Of a stretch of DNA of 64,000 nucleotides, positions 9,312 through 17,115 are shown in pieces (position 1 is the first letter of the stretch; each line of letters opens with the position of its first letter). The stretch is from NCBI RefSeq assembly GCF_001434395.1, contig NZ_AZFS01000059.1, positions 158,541 to 222,540 on the forward strand, in the 5' to 3' direction. Position numbers and translations under genes: made by a program. The notes below the pieces were generated by a model. The model was not told the origin of the DNA. It saw nothing but the letters and a program-made list of their open reading frames with translations, and searched no databases. This DNA comes from Levilactobacillus hammesii DSM 16381 (GTDB lineage Bacteria; Bacillota; Bacilli; Lactobacillales; Lactobacillaceae).

Positions 9312-10286
9312 ATGCCAACCATCCATTCCCCCTGGGATCAGATTCAGCAGAAAACGGTCGTTAACTTGCGCCGTGCACACCAACATTTATGGGAAAACAT
9401 AACGGTCTACCTGATCCTTTTTCTCATCGAGTTCATCTGTGCCCAACTCGCTCATTCACAACTCCTCCAGGCCGATGCCTTTAACAACTTTTCGGGCGTC
9501 TTCTCAACTGGCTTGCTCATGACCGGCCTGTATATCGCGGCCAAAACCAAGGATGATGATCTCTGGGGCGCCCCCATTTCTAAAGAGGAGCAGACACACT
9601 TGGGGCCCAGAATTCAGCAATCCCGCTTTCGCTTCGAGACCATCTACACGTTGATTGCCGGCTTGGTAATGGTCATCATTGCTGCGGATATCATCTACAA
9701 AGCGATTCGTATCCTCATGCAACAGCCAACCTACCACCTCCAACAAGGCACGGCCACACTAGGTGCCCTGATTTCTAGCCTGTTGTTAACGTACCTGTGG
9801 CTCTCTAATCGCCACTGGGCCAAGGTTCTCACCAACACGGCCTTGGACGCGGCTGCGCGTGACTCCCTGACGGATGCCCTGACCAGCGCTGTCACCATTT
9901 TAACGATCCTAAGTATTGCCTGGCTGCGCGCCACTTGGCTCGATGGCCTCGCCAGTCTCATCCTGGGCAGTTATATCCTGTATACCGGCGTGAAAATCTT
10001 TCGCACCAGCAGTCTCAATCTCGTTGACTACTTTGATCCACAACTGGAGTCCCAGTACCGCCAGCAAGTGGCCGCCTTTCCCGATGTCCGGTCCGTTGTT
10101 TTTCTCAAAGCCTATTACGACGGCAACCTGATCATGGTCAGCGTCACGGTGGCCGTCGATCCTCTGATGACCGCTGCCACCATTTACGACCTGACCCGCC
10201 AGATTGACACCCTCATGAATCAGCGATTTAACGTGACTGCGACTGCCTTGATGGTGATTCCCAGCACGCAAATTCCTCCTGACTAA
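9312..10286 (+). CDS. Cation diffusion facilitator family transporter
   Basis: 324 aa. CDF fold: several TMs followed by a cytoplasmic alpha/beta domain (about residues 230-320). Metal-site residues are recognisable in TM2 (ADAFNNFSG, a DxxxN pattern) and TM5 (ARDSLTDALTS, a DxxxD pattern), so this looks like a Mn/Zn/Fe proton antiporter of the efflux type. The TM2 site has Asn in place of the second Asp, which bears on metal choice. The RBS GGAG lies 10 nt before the ATG. It stands alone between unrelated genes; the transported metal is not deducible. Confidence 0.87.
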   Translation: MPTIHSPWDQIQQKTVVNLRRAHQHLWENITVYLILFLIEFICAQLAHSQLLQADAFNNFSGVFSTGLLMTGLYIAAKTKDDDLWGAPISKEEQTHLGPRIQQSRFRFETIYTLIAGLVMVIIAADIIYKAIRILMQQPTYHLQQGTATLGALISSLLLTYLWLSNRHWAKVLTNTALDAAARDSLTDALTSAVTILTILSIAWLRATWLDGLASLILGSYILYTGVKIFRTSSLNLVDYFDPQLESQYRQQVAAFPDVRSVVFLKAYYDGNLIMVSVTVAVDPLMTAATIYDLTRQIDTLMNQRFNVTATALMVIPSTQIPPD

Positions 10287-10427
10287 CGTGCCCTTACCAC
10301 AATCAGCCTCACAGCGAGTCAATACCACGTATTTTCACTTGTGAGCGGCAGATTTTTTTGCAATCCAGCAACCCCCTTAATTACGGCTTTTTCACGTCCT
10401 TTCACCGCGGGGCGTGCAATTAAGTGC

Positions 10428-10455
10428 TTACACATTCGCCAATAAATGATATAGT
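10428..10455 (+). promoter_or_regulatory. Candidate promoter of the universal stress protein gene
   Basis: TTACAC (10428-10433), 16-nt spacer, TATAGT (10450-10455), about 45 nt before the start codon. Consensus match only. Confidence 0.45.
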
Positions 10456-10499
10456 ATAGGTAAAGTATCAACATGTCTCGTGAAGGGGTGGCATTCTAT

Positions 10500-10955
10500 A
10501 TGTTACAACAATACAAGAACATTCTGGTTCCCGTTGACGGTTCTAAGGCAACCCAACCAGTTTTAGAAAAAGCAATTGAAGTCGCTAAACGTAACCAAAC
10601 ACATCTTGATATCTTAAACGTCCTCGAAGTTAACCAATTCAGCGATACTTATGGTGGCGCTGTGAGCGGTGACGTGATCTACAAGCTCTCTCAAGACGTC
10701 CAGGATCGGTTGGAAAGCTTGAAACAACAAGCAATCAACGCCGGTGTTCCCGATGTCAGCATTCACGTGCGTTTTGGGAATCCTAAGCCTGTTATTGCAC
10801 GGGAGTTCCCCGCAGACCACGGCTCCGAGTTAATCGTGATTGGTTCCACTGGGTTGACTGCCGTTGAACGCTTAATGGTCGGCTCCGTAACCAACTACGT
10901 CAGCCGTTCCGCTATCTGTGACGTGTTGATCGTTAAACCCGAAATTACGAAATAA
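10500..10955 (+). CDS. Universal stress protein, UspA family
   Basis: 151 aa starting MLQQYKNILVPVDGS. This start fits the family N-terminus and has AAGGGG about 11 nt upstream; an in-frame ATG at 10473 would add nine unrelated residues. The ATP-binding USP signature is present near the end as GSTGLTAVERLMVGSVTNYVSRSA (the G-2x-G-9x-G-S/T pattern). It is a cytosolic, usually dimeric, nucleotide-binding stress protein. Monocistronic with its own promoter and terminator. Confidence 0.9.
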   Translation: MLQQYKNILVPVDGSKATQPVLEKAIEVAKRNQTHLDILNVLEVNQFSDTYGGAVSGDVIYKLSQDVQDRLESLKQQAINAGVPDVSIHVRFGNPKPVIAREFPADHGSELIVIGSTGLTAVERLMVGSVTNYVSRSAICDVLIVKPEITK

Positions 10956-10968
10956 GTTCATTTTTAAG

Positions 10969-11001
10969 ATGGCCTGCCGTTATTGCGGTGGGTCATTTTA
11001 T
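10969..11001 (+). terminator. Terminator after the universal stress protein gene
   Basis: ATGGCCTGCCG/CGGTGGGTCAT hairpin of 11 pairs including three G-U wobbles, followed by TTTTAT. Confidence 0.65.
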
Positions 11002-11049
11002 CTGGCTTCATTTTTCACTGATCCTTAACTTGCGGAAAGGAGTTCACCC

Positions 11050-11940
11050 ATGCACTGGCGTTATACCATGACCCTACCAGCCGATACACCAGCCACCCCC
11101 CTGCGACAATTGCTGTCTGCCTGGCTCATTCCCAAGCATCTCATTCACGACCTGCGAATCAGTCAGCGCGTCCTGGTCAACGGCAGCTATCGCGCAATGA
11201 ACCAGTTGGTTATGGCTGGAGAAACTGTCCAGCTGACCTTTTTACCCGCCGACTTCGTGGAACCCTTCCCCAATGTCGACCCGGACAGTGCCGCAACCGT
11301 GGCGGTTCTCTATGAAACGGCCGATCTCCTGATCATTAACAAGACCCGTGGCAGTAAGACCCATCCCAATCAACCTGGTGAGCGCGGTACCACCTTGAAT
11401 CACGTCGCTGCCTACCTTGGTGATGACCAGCCCGGTCCTTATATTTTAAGCCGGTTGGACCAGGAAACGACCGGCGCGCTGATGATGACCAAGACCCCCG
11501 CTGTGGTGCCGATCATGGTGCGCCACATTGCGGATAAGCGCGTCCAGCGAACCTACCTCGCTTGGGTCCACGGGACGCTTCACGGTAGTGGCACCTTCAC
11601 CGCCCCCATTGGTCGTGATCCCGATGATCGGCGAAAACGGCGCGTGGATGGCCTTCATCCCCAATCCGCTGTAACCCATTATGAAGCCATTGATCACCGA
11701 CCTGGGGCAACTTTGGTTAAACTGTGGCTGGAAACCGGGCGTACCCATCAGCTGCGCGTGCATCTTGCTGCCGCTGGACATCCCTTAATCGGCGATCCCC
11801 TGTACGGCCCAGCCAGCCATGACCGCTTACGGCTTCACTGCTGGCGTTTAGTCTTTCCTCAACCATTTACCCTAAATGATGCTCTAACCACCGTAACGGC
11901 CCCTGTACCGGACGATTTTGACCATTTCTCTGGGAATTAG
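11050..11940 (+). CDS. RluA/RluD-family pseudouridine synthase
   Basis: 296 aa. It carries the RluA-family catalytic motif SRLDQETTGALMM near residues 136-148, with the essential Asp, and later the conserved GRTHQLRVHLAAAGHPLIGDPLYG block (about 231-254). An S4-like N-terminal half precedes the catalytic domain. It converts specific uridines in rRNA or tRNA to pseudouridine; which site cannot be told. The RBS AAAGGAG is optimal. Single gene between a terminator and a small membrane peptide gene. Confidence 0.9.
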   Translation: MHWRYTMTLPADTPATPLRQLLSAWLIPKHLIHDLRISQRVLVNGSYRAMNQLVMAGETVQLTFLPADFVEPFPNVDPDSAATVAVLYETADLLIINKTRGSKTHPNQPGERGTTLNHVAAYLGDDQPGPYILSRLDQETTGALMMTKTPAVVPIMVRHIADKRVQRTYLAWVHGTLHGSGTFTAPIGRDPDDRRKRRVDGLHPQSAVTHYEAIDHRPGATLVKLWLETGRTHQLRVHLAAAGHPLIGDPLYGPASHDRLRLHCWRLVFPQPFTLNDALTTVTAPVPDDFDHFSGN

Positions 11941-12058
11941 CTCTTGTACGACCATAAAGTCTCCTAATCGTCAATTTTTCTACGATAAGGACGATTGTGG
12001 TTGTTAACCATTCAATTCGGTTATACTGTGGTCAGTTGATATGACTAGGGGGGATTTG

Positions 12059-12145
12059 ATGCGCTGGCAACAAAAACTAGCCCTAATCATTCTCGCGGGG
12101 ATGTTAGCCATCTTATTGATTTGGGGAGTAGTCAACTTAAATTAG
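12059..12145 (+). CDS. 28-residue single-TM membrane peptide
   Basis: A short ORF of 28 codons with a strong AGGGGGG ribosome binding site 6 nt upstream and TATACT (12022-12027) as a candidate -10. The peptide starts MRWQQK and continues as one hydrophobic helix rich in Ile, Leu and Ala, ending GVVNLN. A strong terminator follows 11 nt after the stop. RBS, composition and terminator together argue that it is a real small-protein gene. I recognise no family; a membrane-complex accessory peptide or type I toxin are both possible. Confidence 0.55.
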   Translation: MRWQQKLALIILAGMLAILLIWGVVNLN

Positions 12146-12155
12146 TTTGATAAAG

Positions 12156-12205
12156 CAAAAACGTAGCGTAGTACCGGGTGCGGCCGGTGTTACGCTACGT
12201 TTTTG
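12156..12205. terminator. Strong bidirectional terminator
   Basis: AAAACGTAGCGTA ... TTACGCTACGTTTT with inner TACCGG/CCGGTG pairing, and poly-A/poly-T flanks. It ends the 28-residue peptide transcript and insulates the repeat array. Confidence 0.85.
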
Positions 12206-12221
12206 TTTGTTTTCCTTTGCG

Positions 12222-12640
12222 CGTGTGGCTGCTAAAACGCGTTACACAAGCCAGATTCTTCCGCTTAGTAAAATAAGAAACTCACTGAGAAAAACTATAT
12301 TGACGTAAGAATTTTGATTTGCCCTCGCGGCTGAGCTTGCGAAACTGGCAGCCTCCGAAACGCGTTCGCCAAGACAGGTTCCTGCGCTTAATTCCAACAA
12401 ACACTGGCTCGTTCCAGTTCTGATTGCTCAGTGATTGGATCGGTTCTTCACCGCTAGGCAGTCGAAACTTGCGGCTACTGAAACGCGTTACGCAAGCCAG
12501 ATTCTTCCGCTTAGCAAAATAGGGAACTCGCTGAGAAAAACTATATTGACGCAAAAATCTTGATTTGCCTCGCAGCTGAACTTGCGGAATTGGCGGCCTC
12601 CGAAACGCGTTCGCCAAGACAGGTTCCTGCGCTTAGAAAG
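12222..12640. repeat. 123-bp-period repeat array (alternating A and B units)
   Basis: The core AAACGCGTT..CAAG.CAG.TTC.T.CGCTTA begins at 12235, 12358, 12481 and 12603, that is at intervals of 123, 123 and 122 bp. Units 1 and 3 (ttac/acaagccag type) are near-identical, as are units 2 and 4 (cgccaagacagg type). The 156-bp block 12235-12390 therefore recurs as 12481-12635 with few changes, and similarity runs about 15 bp to the left of each block. A 111-codon frame crosses it on the minus strand (12282-12617), but with no RBS and odd Arg/Ser/Phe-rich content, so I do not call it a gene. Confidence 0.85.
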
Positions 12641-12684
12641 TTAAGTGACCCCTGCCCGGCATAGCCGAACAGAGGCCCCTTAAC
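12640..12684. repeat. Hairpin beside the repeat array
   Basis: GTTAAG (12640-12645) and CTTAAC (12679-12684) flank GC-rich arms with CCCCTG and CAGAGG; it makes an extended stem immediately right of the array. No T-run follows, so it is not an obvious terminator. Confidence 0.4.
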
Positions 12685-12727
12685 TCCCTAATGCTCAGAA
12701 CCTAACCGTCTTGACTCACGCTCTACA

Positions 12728-12755
12728 CAAAAAAACCGGAGCAACCAACTCCGGT
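12728..12755 (-). terminator. Terminator of the candidate RNA
   Basis: ACCGGAG (12735-12741)/CTCCGGT (12749-12755), 7-nt loop, then a run of T on the minus strand. Confidence 0.8.
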
Positions 12756-12997
12756 CCCACTAGCATCATTGAGTATACACAACATCCTCGAGTTTGTAGT
12801 CAGGAAAACGCCGTTCACTCAGCTTAGCCATAATCTCAATATGTAGTATTGAGCAACCTCACCGCGCCAATTCTAGGAATCAGCTCAGCTTGTAAAGGTA
12901 ACTCTAATATTTACTATAAGAGCCACTTTCACAAAGTCGAGAACCCGTCAAACTGCCGAATTATTCGGGCTTCTCTGAAAGATTGATTGGTATTACA
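12728..12997 (-). ncRNA. Candidate structured small RNA, about 270 nt
   Basis: Minus-strand transcription unit with promoter and terminator but no ORF. The promoter is TTGCAA (13026-13031) and TATACT (complement of 13004-13009) with a 16-nt spacer. The terminator is ACCGGAG/CTCCGGT (12735-12755) with a T-run. Between them are several perfect short stems: GAGAA-CCCG/CGGG-TTCTC, CCGAA/TTCGG, and CTCAATA/TATTGAG. The size and promoter quality fit a housekeeping or regulatory RNA (6S-like is one possibility), but I cannot match it to a known family. It lies downstream of the sensor operon on the same strand. Confidence 0.6.
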
Positions 12998-13003
12998 TGT
13001 CCC

Positions 13004-13031
13004 AGTATATCAGATGGCTGTAGAATTGCAA
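13004..13031 (-). promoter_or_regulatory. Promoter of the candidate 270-nt RNA
   Basis: On the minus strand TTGCAA, 16-nt spacer, TATACT: near-consensus sigma-A promoter, one of the best in the window, placed 270 nt before an intrinsic terminator with no ORF between. Confidence 0.6.
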
Positions 13032-13118
13032 GCGTTTTCAGAATGACGCTTATTCATTAGATTACTTTTTAGTTAATTGTTTCATCAAACAAACTTTGTG
13101 AAACTTCCAATGGTTGAA

Positions 13119-14444
13119 CTACCCCTTCGGTAAGGCCACAATGAGTTGACCCCAGTGCAATTTGACCTTCAGCGTACTCGTGGCCATCTGTGGCAGTGAG
13201 CGTTGTAGCTTTGAGAAGTCTAGCTGTCCCTGACTGGTCATGATCCGGTGTTTACTATCCACCTGGGCATCTGGTGGCACCGGAAAAGTTAGCGACAATC
13301 GTAACAATTGCGGCGTCTCGGTTAATTCCAACGTAATCATCGGCGGCTTTACCCGACTAATTTCCGGGAGAATAGGTGGCAACGTTTTATCTACCAGCAC
13401 CGCCATCTCTTTGAGCACGGCAACCGTTGACGTCAGCGGCGCGGGCACTTTAACAAAGAGCTGCACCCCCTGTTCACGCGCCATGAGGTAGTTATGATAA
13501 AGGCCATAACGCAGGCCCGGACTAGGAATGGTCGACAAGTCATCAATCGTCAGCTCGGCGGCATTACTAGTCGCCCACCCCGACCGAATATCGATGTATA
13601 ACTGTCGAAAACCCTCGTAATCCTTATCTTCCAAATAGCCCCCCAGCCCCAACAGCATATTTTGATAGTCATGACTGAACTTTCGCACGGTCGCCAGCTG
13701 ACGGTTCAGTTCTGTTGTATACTGTTCGCGAAATTCTTGTTGTTGGGTTTGCAGTTGCGTATGTTCTTCTTGTAAATGGGTCTGCATCAGCATATAAGTG
13801 CTTAGGGTCAGGCCAATCACCAGTGTTCCTGAGATCCCTGCCAAAAAGATCAAGTAATGATCGGAATCTGCTAGACTCTGTAGAGAGTATTCGAATAAAA
13901 TATAGACCAATCCCAGTACCGTCATAAAGATCAAGAAGAGGTACTCTGAGGACCGCCCCTGCATGGCATGAATTAAATTTTCCATAGGCGCACGTGTCAG
14001 CAAGATTCCCATTGCCACCATCGCAAAAATCACAGAATCAATGGTGAGCTCTGTGAGGGTTCCCCAGACACTAGCGGCAAAGGTCACACTGGTCAGACGA
14101 ATCGTCCCCGCAATGACCGACATATCCACAAACTCGGTCAGTAAGTAAGCCAAAATTGACACGTCAATGAACGCGGGCAAATACTGCCAGTTATTTTGCA
14201 CCGCCAAGAACCCGATTTCACTGATTAACAGGACGATGATTGGCAGCATGCCCAACAACGTACTTGTGGCCGTAAAGGGATTGAGCAGATCTATCGTCGT
14301 AAATCCTAGCGCCATCACCGCACAGAATAGCAGAAAGTTATTTTTCACATGCAGGTGTGGAAACCAATAATACTGAAAATAAACGAACCAAAAGACCAGC
14401 GAAAAATCTGCCAGTCCAATGCTCACTGCATTTACCGTAATCAC
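13119..14444 (-). CDS. AgrC-like sensor protein with degenerate kinase domain
   Basis: 441 aa from a GTG with GGGGAGG just ahead, overlapping the stop region of the upstream sensor gene. About six to seven N-terminal TMs, a coiled-coil linker rich in Gln (residues about 225-245), and an H-box FSHDYQNMLLGLGGYLE with candidate His. The ATPase part is abnormal: where the N-box (LLDNAIEA in the neighbour) should be it reads VLVDKTLPPILPE, and no G-box (GxGLGL) is found. It therefore probably cannot bind ATP and phosphorylate, and may act as a receptor or modulatory partner of the intact kinase encoded next to it. Confidence 0.8.
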   Translation of the reverse strand: MITVNAVSIGLADFSLVFWFVYFQYYWFPHLHVKNNFLLFCAVMALGFTTIDLLNPFTATSTLLGMLPIIVLLISEIGFLAVQNNWQYLPAFIDVSILAYLLTEFVDMSVIAGTIRLTSVTFAASVWGTLTELTIDSVIFAMVAMGILLTRAPMENLIHAMQGRSSEYLFLIFMTVLGLVYILFEYSLQSLADSDHYLIFLAGISGTLVIGLTLSTYMLMQTHLQEEHTQLQTQQQEFREQYTTELNRQLATVRKFSHDYQNMLLGLGGYLEDKDYEGFRQLYIDIRSGWATSNAAELTIDDLSTIPSPGLRYGLYHNYLMAREQGVQLFVKVPAPLTSTVAVLKEMAVLVDKTLPPILPEISRVKPPMITLELTETPQLLRLSLTFPVPPDAQVDSKHRIMTSQGQLDFSKLQRSLPQMATSTLKVKLHWGQLIVALPKG

Positions 14445-14448
14445 GTGC

Positions 14449-15777
14449 TCACCTCCCCGGCTTCGTCAGAATCACTGTAAAGTACAAGCGACCGCGCTTA
14501 ATCGCAATCTGTAAGGCCGCATTGTCCGTATGATCAATGATATCGTGAACCGTACTTAAGCCCAGTCCGTGGTTGCCCCCCTTAGTTGAATAATCCGCTT
14601 GCATAAATTGATTAATCTTGGGTGGATTCGTCTGCGAGACGGGATTGGCAACGGCCAACTCAATGGCTTCGGGATAGTTCAAAATAGCACAATAGATTGT
14701 GGGATTGTTGCCCACTGCGGGCGCCTCAATCGCATTATCCAATAAAATCCCCATGATTCGAAGGAGCTGCATGCTATCCATCGGAATCGCCTTTATGGGA
14801 TCGGGAATTTCCAAACGAATTTCGCGGTCATGATTCTGCGCGGCCAGCAATTTCTGAAATAACAGGCTCTTCAGGGGCGGATCGTTGAGTTGATTCAGCC
14901 CGGCCGCTTCCAAACCAACCAAGTGATGGGTGGTCGACCAGCGCGTACTCAGCGTCTGATAGTAAGCCGCTAACCCATCGTAATCGCCGGCATCCAAGTA
15001 ATCGCCTAGACGCAGCATCTGTTGCTGGTAATTGTGGGTAAACTGACGAATGGCGCGGACCTGGTTGGACATCCGCCGATCGTAACGATTCTTCAATAGA
15101 CTTTCTTGATAATCCGCGCGCACCCGCTGCCGATGAAAGAAGCTTTGAAGAAAGGCAAACAGGCTGGCCGCAATCAACAAGATCATGACCAGCTCAATGC
15201 TCAGCGCAAACGTCAGCATGGCATGGGTAATTTCCAAATGGTGAATAATCAACGACGACATTTCGGCAAGCATTGCCAGACTCCCCAAGAGTGCCATCAC
15301 CGTCCACTGTTCCTTACGGCTAAACTCAAGCGCATCCAGGTTACCGGGCTGTAACCGCATGCCAGACACACCGATCGAAATTAACATGTAAATGAAAAAC
15401 TGAAAAATCAGGCGGGCCGCGACACCGGATACGCCATTGGCAAAGCCCAATCCCCATAATTCAATGAAAACCTGGCGACAGACATCGTTAACTAAGACCA
15501 CAACTAAATAAATAACAATCGTGGCGTTGACGAAAATCAACGTTGAGGCGCGGCGATGATGAACCAAATACATCAAGGCACTAATGGGCGGAATGAGTAG
15601 GCTCCACGACTGCCCAATAAAGGCAGGGATTAGCCCCCACCCGATCCACTTCAGCGGCAATTTCCAGTTTTGGGGCCGAATCACCCCGATCCACAACGTG
15701 ATGAACCATTGCATGGTTACCGCCAACACCAAATTTGTCCAGAATTGGCGGTCAAATATTTGAAATAAGTCCACCAT
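14449..15777 (-). CDS. AgrC-like sensor histidine kinase, GHKL type
   Basis: 442 aa from the ATG at 15777 (AGAGGG about 8 nt before; a GTG three codons earlier is possible). Six or more N-terminal TMs, then H-box FTHNYQQQMLRLGDYLD, N-box GILLDNAIEAPAVG and G-box TKGGNHGLGLSTVHDI. All parts of the HPK10-class kinase are intact. It should sense an extracellular signal, often a peptide, and phosphorylate the LytTR regulator encoded 13 nt upstream. No LamB/AgrB protease or obvious GG-leader peptide is seen nearby, so the signal is unknown. Confidence 0.87.
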   Translation of the reverse strand: MVDLFQIFDRQFWTNLVLAVTMQWFITLWIGVIRPQNWKLPLKWIGWGLIPAFIGQSWSLLIPPISALMYLVHHRRASTLIFVNATIVIYLVVVLVNDVCRQVFIELWGLGFANGVSGVAARLIFQFFIYMLISIGVSGMRLQPGNLDALEFSRKEQWTVMALLGSLAMLAEMSSLIIHHLEITHAMLTFALSIELVMILLIAASLFAFLQSFFHRQRVRADYQESLLKNRYDRRMSNQVRAIRQFTHNYQQQMLRLGDYLDAGDYDGLAAYYQTLSTRWSTTHHLVGLEAAGLNQLNDPPLKSLLFQKLLAAQNHDREIRLEIPDPIKAIPMDSMQLLRIMGILLDNAIEAPAVGNNPTIYCAILNYPEAIELAVANPVSQTNPPKINQFMQADYSTKGGNHGLGLSTVHDIIDHTDNAALQIAIKRGRLYFTVILTKPGR

Positions 15778-15790
15778 TCTCTGCACCCTC

Positions 15791-16546
15791 TTAGGACTTT
15801 AAATGTTTTTGAACCAGTGTTTTAACCTCATGGAATCGCCGGGTAGCCACGTCAGTCTGATCCCCATTGGGAAAAATCAACCGCCGAGTCGTGGTATCAA
15901 TTCCACTCACATTATCCAAATTGACCAAAAAACTTTTATCCGTCCGGTAGAGTTCCGGGTATTGATCCGCAATGTCTTTCAAAAAACCCGGAAACTCCAC
16001 CAATTGATTAGCGGCATGAACCGTCACCTTATGGGGCGTCGAGGACGTTGCCACAAAGTAAACATCCCCCATTGGTAGGCTAAAGGACCGCCCCCCAATA
16101 TTATAGCTAAAGAGGTTTTCCGTATTTCCCAGATAATTGGTGTACCGTTGATAGCCGTAATCGACATTCTCCCGGAGTTTCTGATCAATCTGTGCCCGAC
16201 CAAGGTCTTTGACCACAAAGTCCATGGGCTCGACCTTACGCTCAAACGTCAGTAACGCCATCTCCGAATGGGTCGTCACAAAAACAATCTCGGCAAATCC
16301 TAGCTGTTGACGAATCGAAATGGCCGTTTCTAATCCCGTTGTCTTTTCGGCTGGAAATTCAATGTCGAGAAAGAACAGCGCATATTCCGGTGGTGTCTCC
16401 GCGAGATCCGTCAATAACGCCTGCGGACTAGGCGTAGCCAACTTAACCTGCATATCATAATCGTTAATCATAATATAGCGCTTCACAACATCCGTATAGT
16501 GCGCCAATTGTTCTTGATTATCTTCACAAAGATATACGGCTAACAC
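15791..16546 (-). CDS. LytTR-family response regulator
   Basis: 251 aa from the GTG at 16546, which lies 9 nt after AAAAGGA and gives the family-like start VLAVYLCEDN; an in-frame ATG at 16579 lacks a ribosome binding site. The receiver domain has acidic pocket CEDN and phospho-acceptor Asp in ALFFLDIEFP; the LytTR DNA-binding domain occupies about residues 145-250 (RTDKSFLVNLDNV). Agr/Pln/Com-type regulators of this family bind paired direct repeats. First gene of the three-gene signalling operon. Confidence 0.9.
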   Translation of the reverse strand: MLAVYLCEDNQEQLAHYTDVVKRYIMINDYDMQVKLATPSPQALLTDLAETPPEYALFFLDIEFPAEKTTGLETAISIRQQLGFAEIVFVTTHSEMALLTFERKVEPMDFVVKDLGRAQIDQKLRENVDYGYQRYTNYLGNTENLFSYNIGGRSFSLPMGDVYFVATSSTPHKVTVHAANQLVEFPGFLKDIADQYPELYRTDKSFLVNLDNVSGIDTTTRRLIFPNGDQTDVATRRFHEVKTLVQKHLKS

Positions 16547-16615
16547 CCTATCACGTCCTTTTAATTCTAAATGATTCAACTAGCGAAGCAGCCAGTTAAC
16601 CAATGCCACAACTCA

Positions 16616-16643
16616 ATTATACCGTAACCCTATTACTCACTAA
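16616..16643 (-). promoter_or_regulatory. Candidate promoter of the two-component operon
   Basis: On the minus strand TTAGTG, 16-nt spacer, TATAAT (complement of 16616-16621), 70 nt before the regulator GTG. It lies between the terminator of the candidate RNA and the operon, so the two are separate transcripts. Confidence 0.55.
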
Positions 16644-16683
16644 TGTACCTTGATTTTCCCGTGGTTGCAATCGTTTTACCCCA

Positions 16684-16717
16684 TAAAAAAAGAATCATCC
16701 CCTCAGATGATCCTCTT
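16684..16717 (-). terminator. Terminator of the second candidate RNA
   Basis: Minus-strand AAGAGGATCATC/GATGATTCTT hairpin with a 6-nt loop followed by TTTTTTT; about 140 nt upstream of the response regulator start. Confidence 0.75.
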
Positions 16718-16960
16718 CTAATTGGATTATTTAATTACCGGCGCTGGCTTAATTAGCACTCCCCCAAGTTCTAACAAAGTCACAGAAACCTTAGGCATTA
16801 CGAATAACCCGATTCAGTCACTTACTCTTCAGCCCATCGCTGAAAATCCTGCTACTAGTCACCTAAGTTTCAGACTAATTTTCTACTCTGCCAACCGACC
16901 TCTTGATTAGATAATCTCAGGGTGCGAATCTGATTAAGGACTCCCCCAAATTGTGGCCTT
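16684..16960 (-). ncRNA. Candidate structured small RNA, about 275 nt, with paired GGGGGAG loops
   Basis: A minus-strand unit without a supportable ORF. A -10 TATAAG (complement of 16966-16971) with TTGCGA 15 nt further up could start it; a hairpin with a seven-T run (16685-16717) ends it. Two copies of AAYUUGGGGGAGU (complements of 16940-16952 and 16758-16770, 12 of 13 identical) both sit in hairpin loops: GATTAAGG/CCTTAATC closes the first perfectly and TTAG/CTAA the second. A long-range helix AAACTTAGG with CCTAAGGTTT (complements of 16862-16870 and 16786-16795) encloses a TTCAGC/GCTGAA hairpin. A 23-codon frame starting MPKVSV exists but has no RBS. Confidence 0.6.
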
Positions 16961-17045
16961 AATCACTTATACTTTAACTAGTTGATTCGCAACATCAGTC
17001 CTGTGAAAACTGACCCCTTCCAACTGTCATTACTTTAACATGGTT

Positions 17046-17067
17046 TCGGCTTATCAAGCGTTAAGCC
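17046..17067 (-). terminator. Hairpin downstream of the 139-aa membrane protein gene
   Basis: CGGCTTA/TAAGCCG 7-bp stem just past the minus-strand gene that ends at 17116. There is no good T-run after it, so termination is uncertain. Confidence 0.35.
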
Positions 17068-17115
17068 GCAAAAACGTCAATATTTGCACGTTAAAGCAGC
17101 AAAAATAAGCACAAT

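Noticed and set aside
10287-10472. Structured RNA upstream of the universal stress protein gene
   Set aside because: Only one weak CTCACA/TGTGAG pairing is visible; not enough to support an RNA motif.
12282-12617. 111-codon frame across the repeat array, minus strand
   Set aside because: No ribosome binding site, Arg/Ser/Phe-rich odd composition and origin in a DNA repeat; the 122-bp final spacing also breaks frame between units.
16728-16796. 23-codon peptide frame (MPKVSV...) as an inducing peptide for the AgrC-like sensors
   Set aside because: No ribosome binding site, no GG leader or Cys for a thiolactone; it lies inside the candidate structured RNA.
16722-16910. 62-codon plus-strand frame opposite the second candidate RNA
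   Set aside because: It starts inside the terminator region without an RBS and shows no family; the minus-strand terminator indicates transcription from the other strand.
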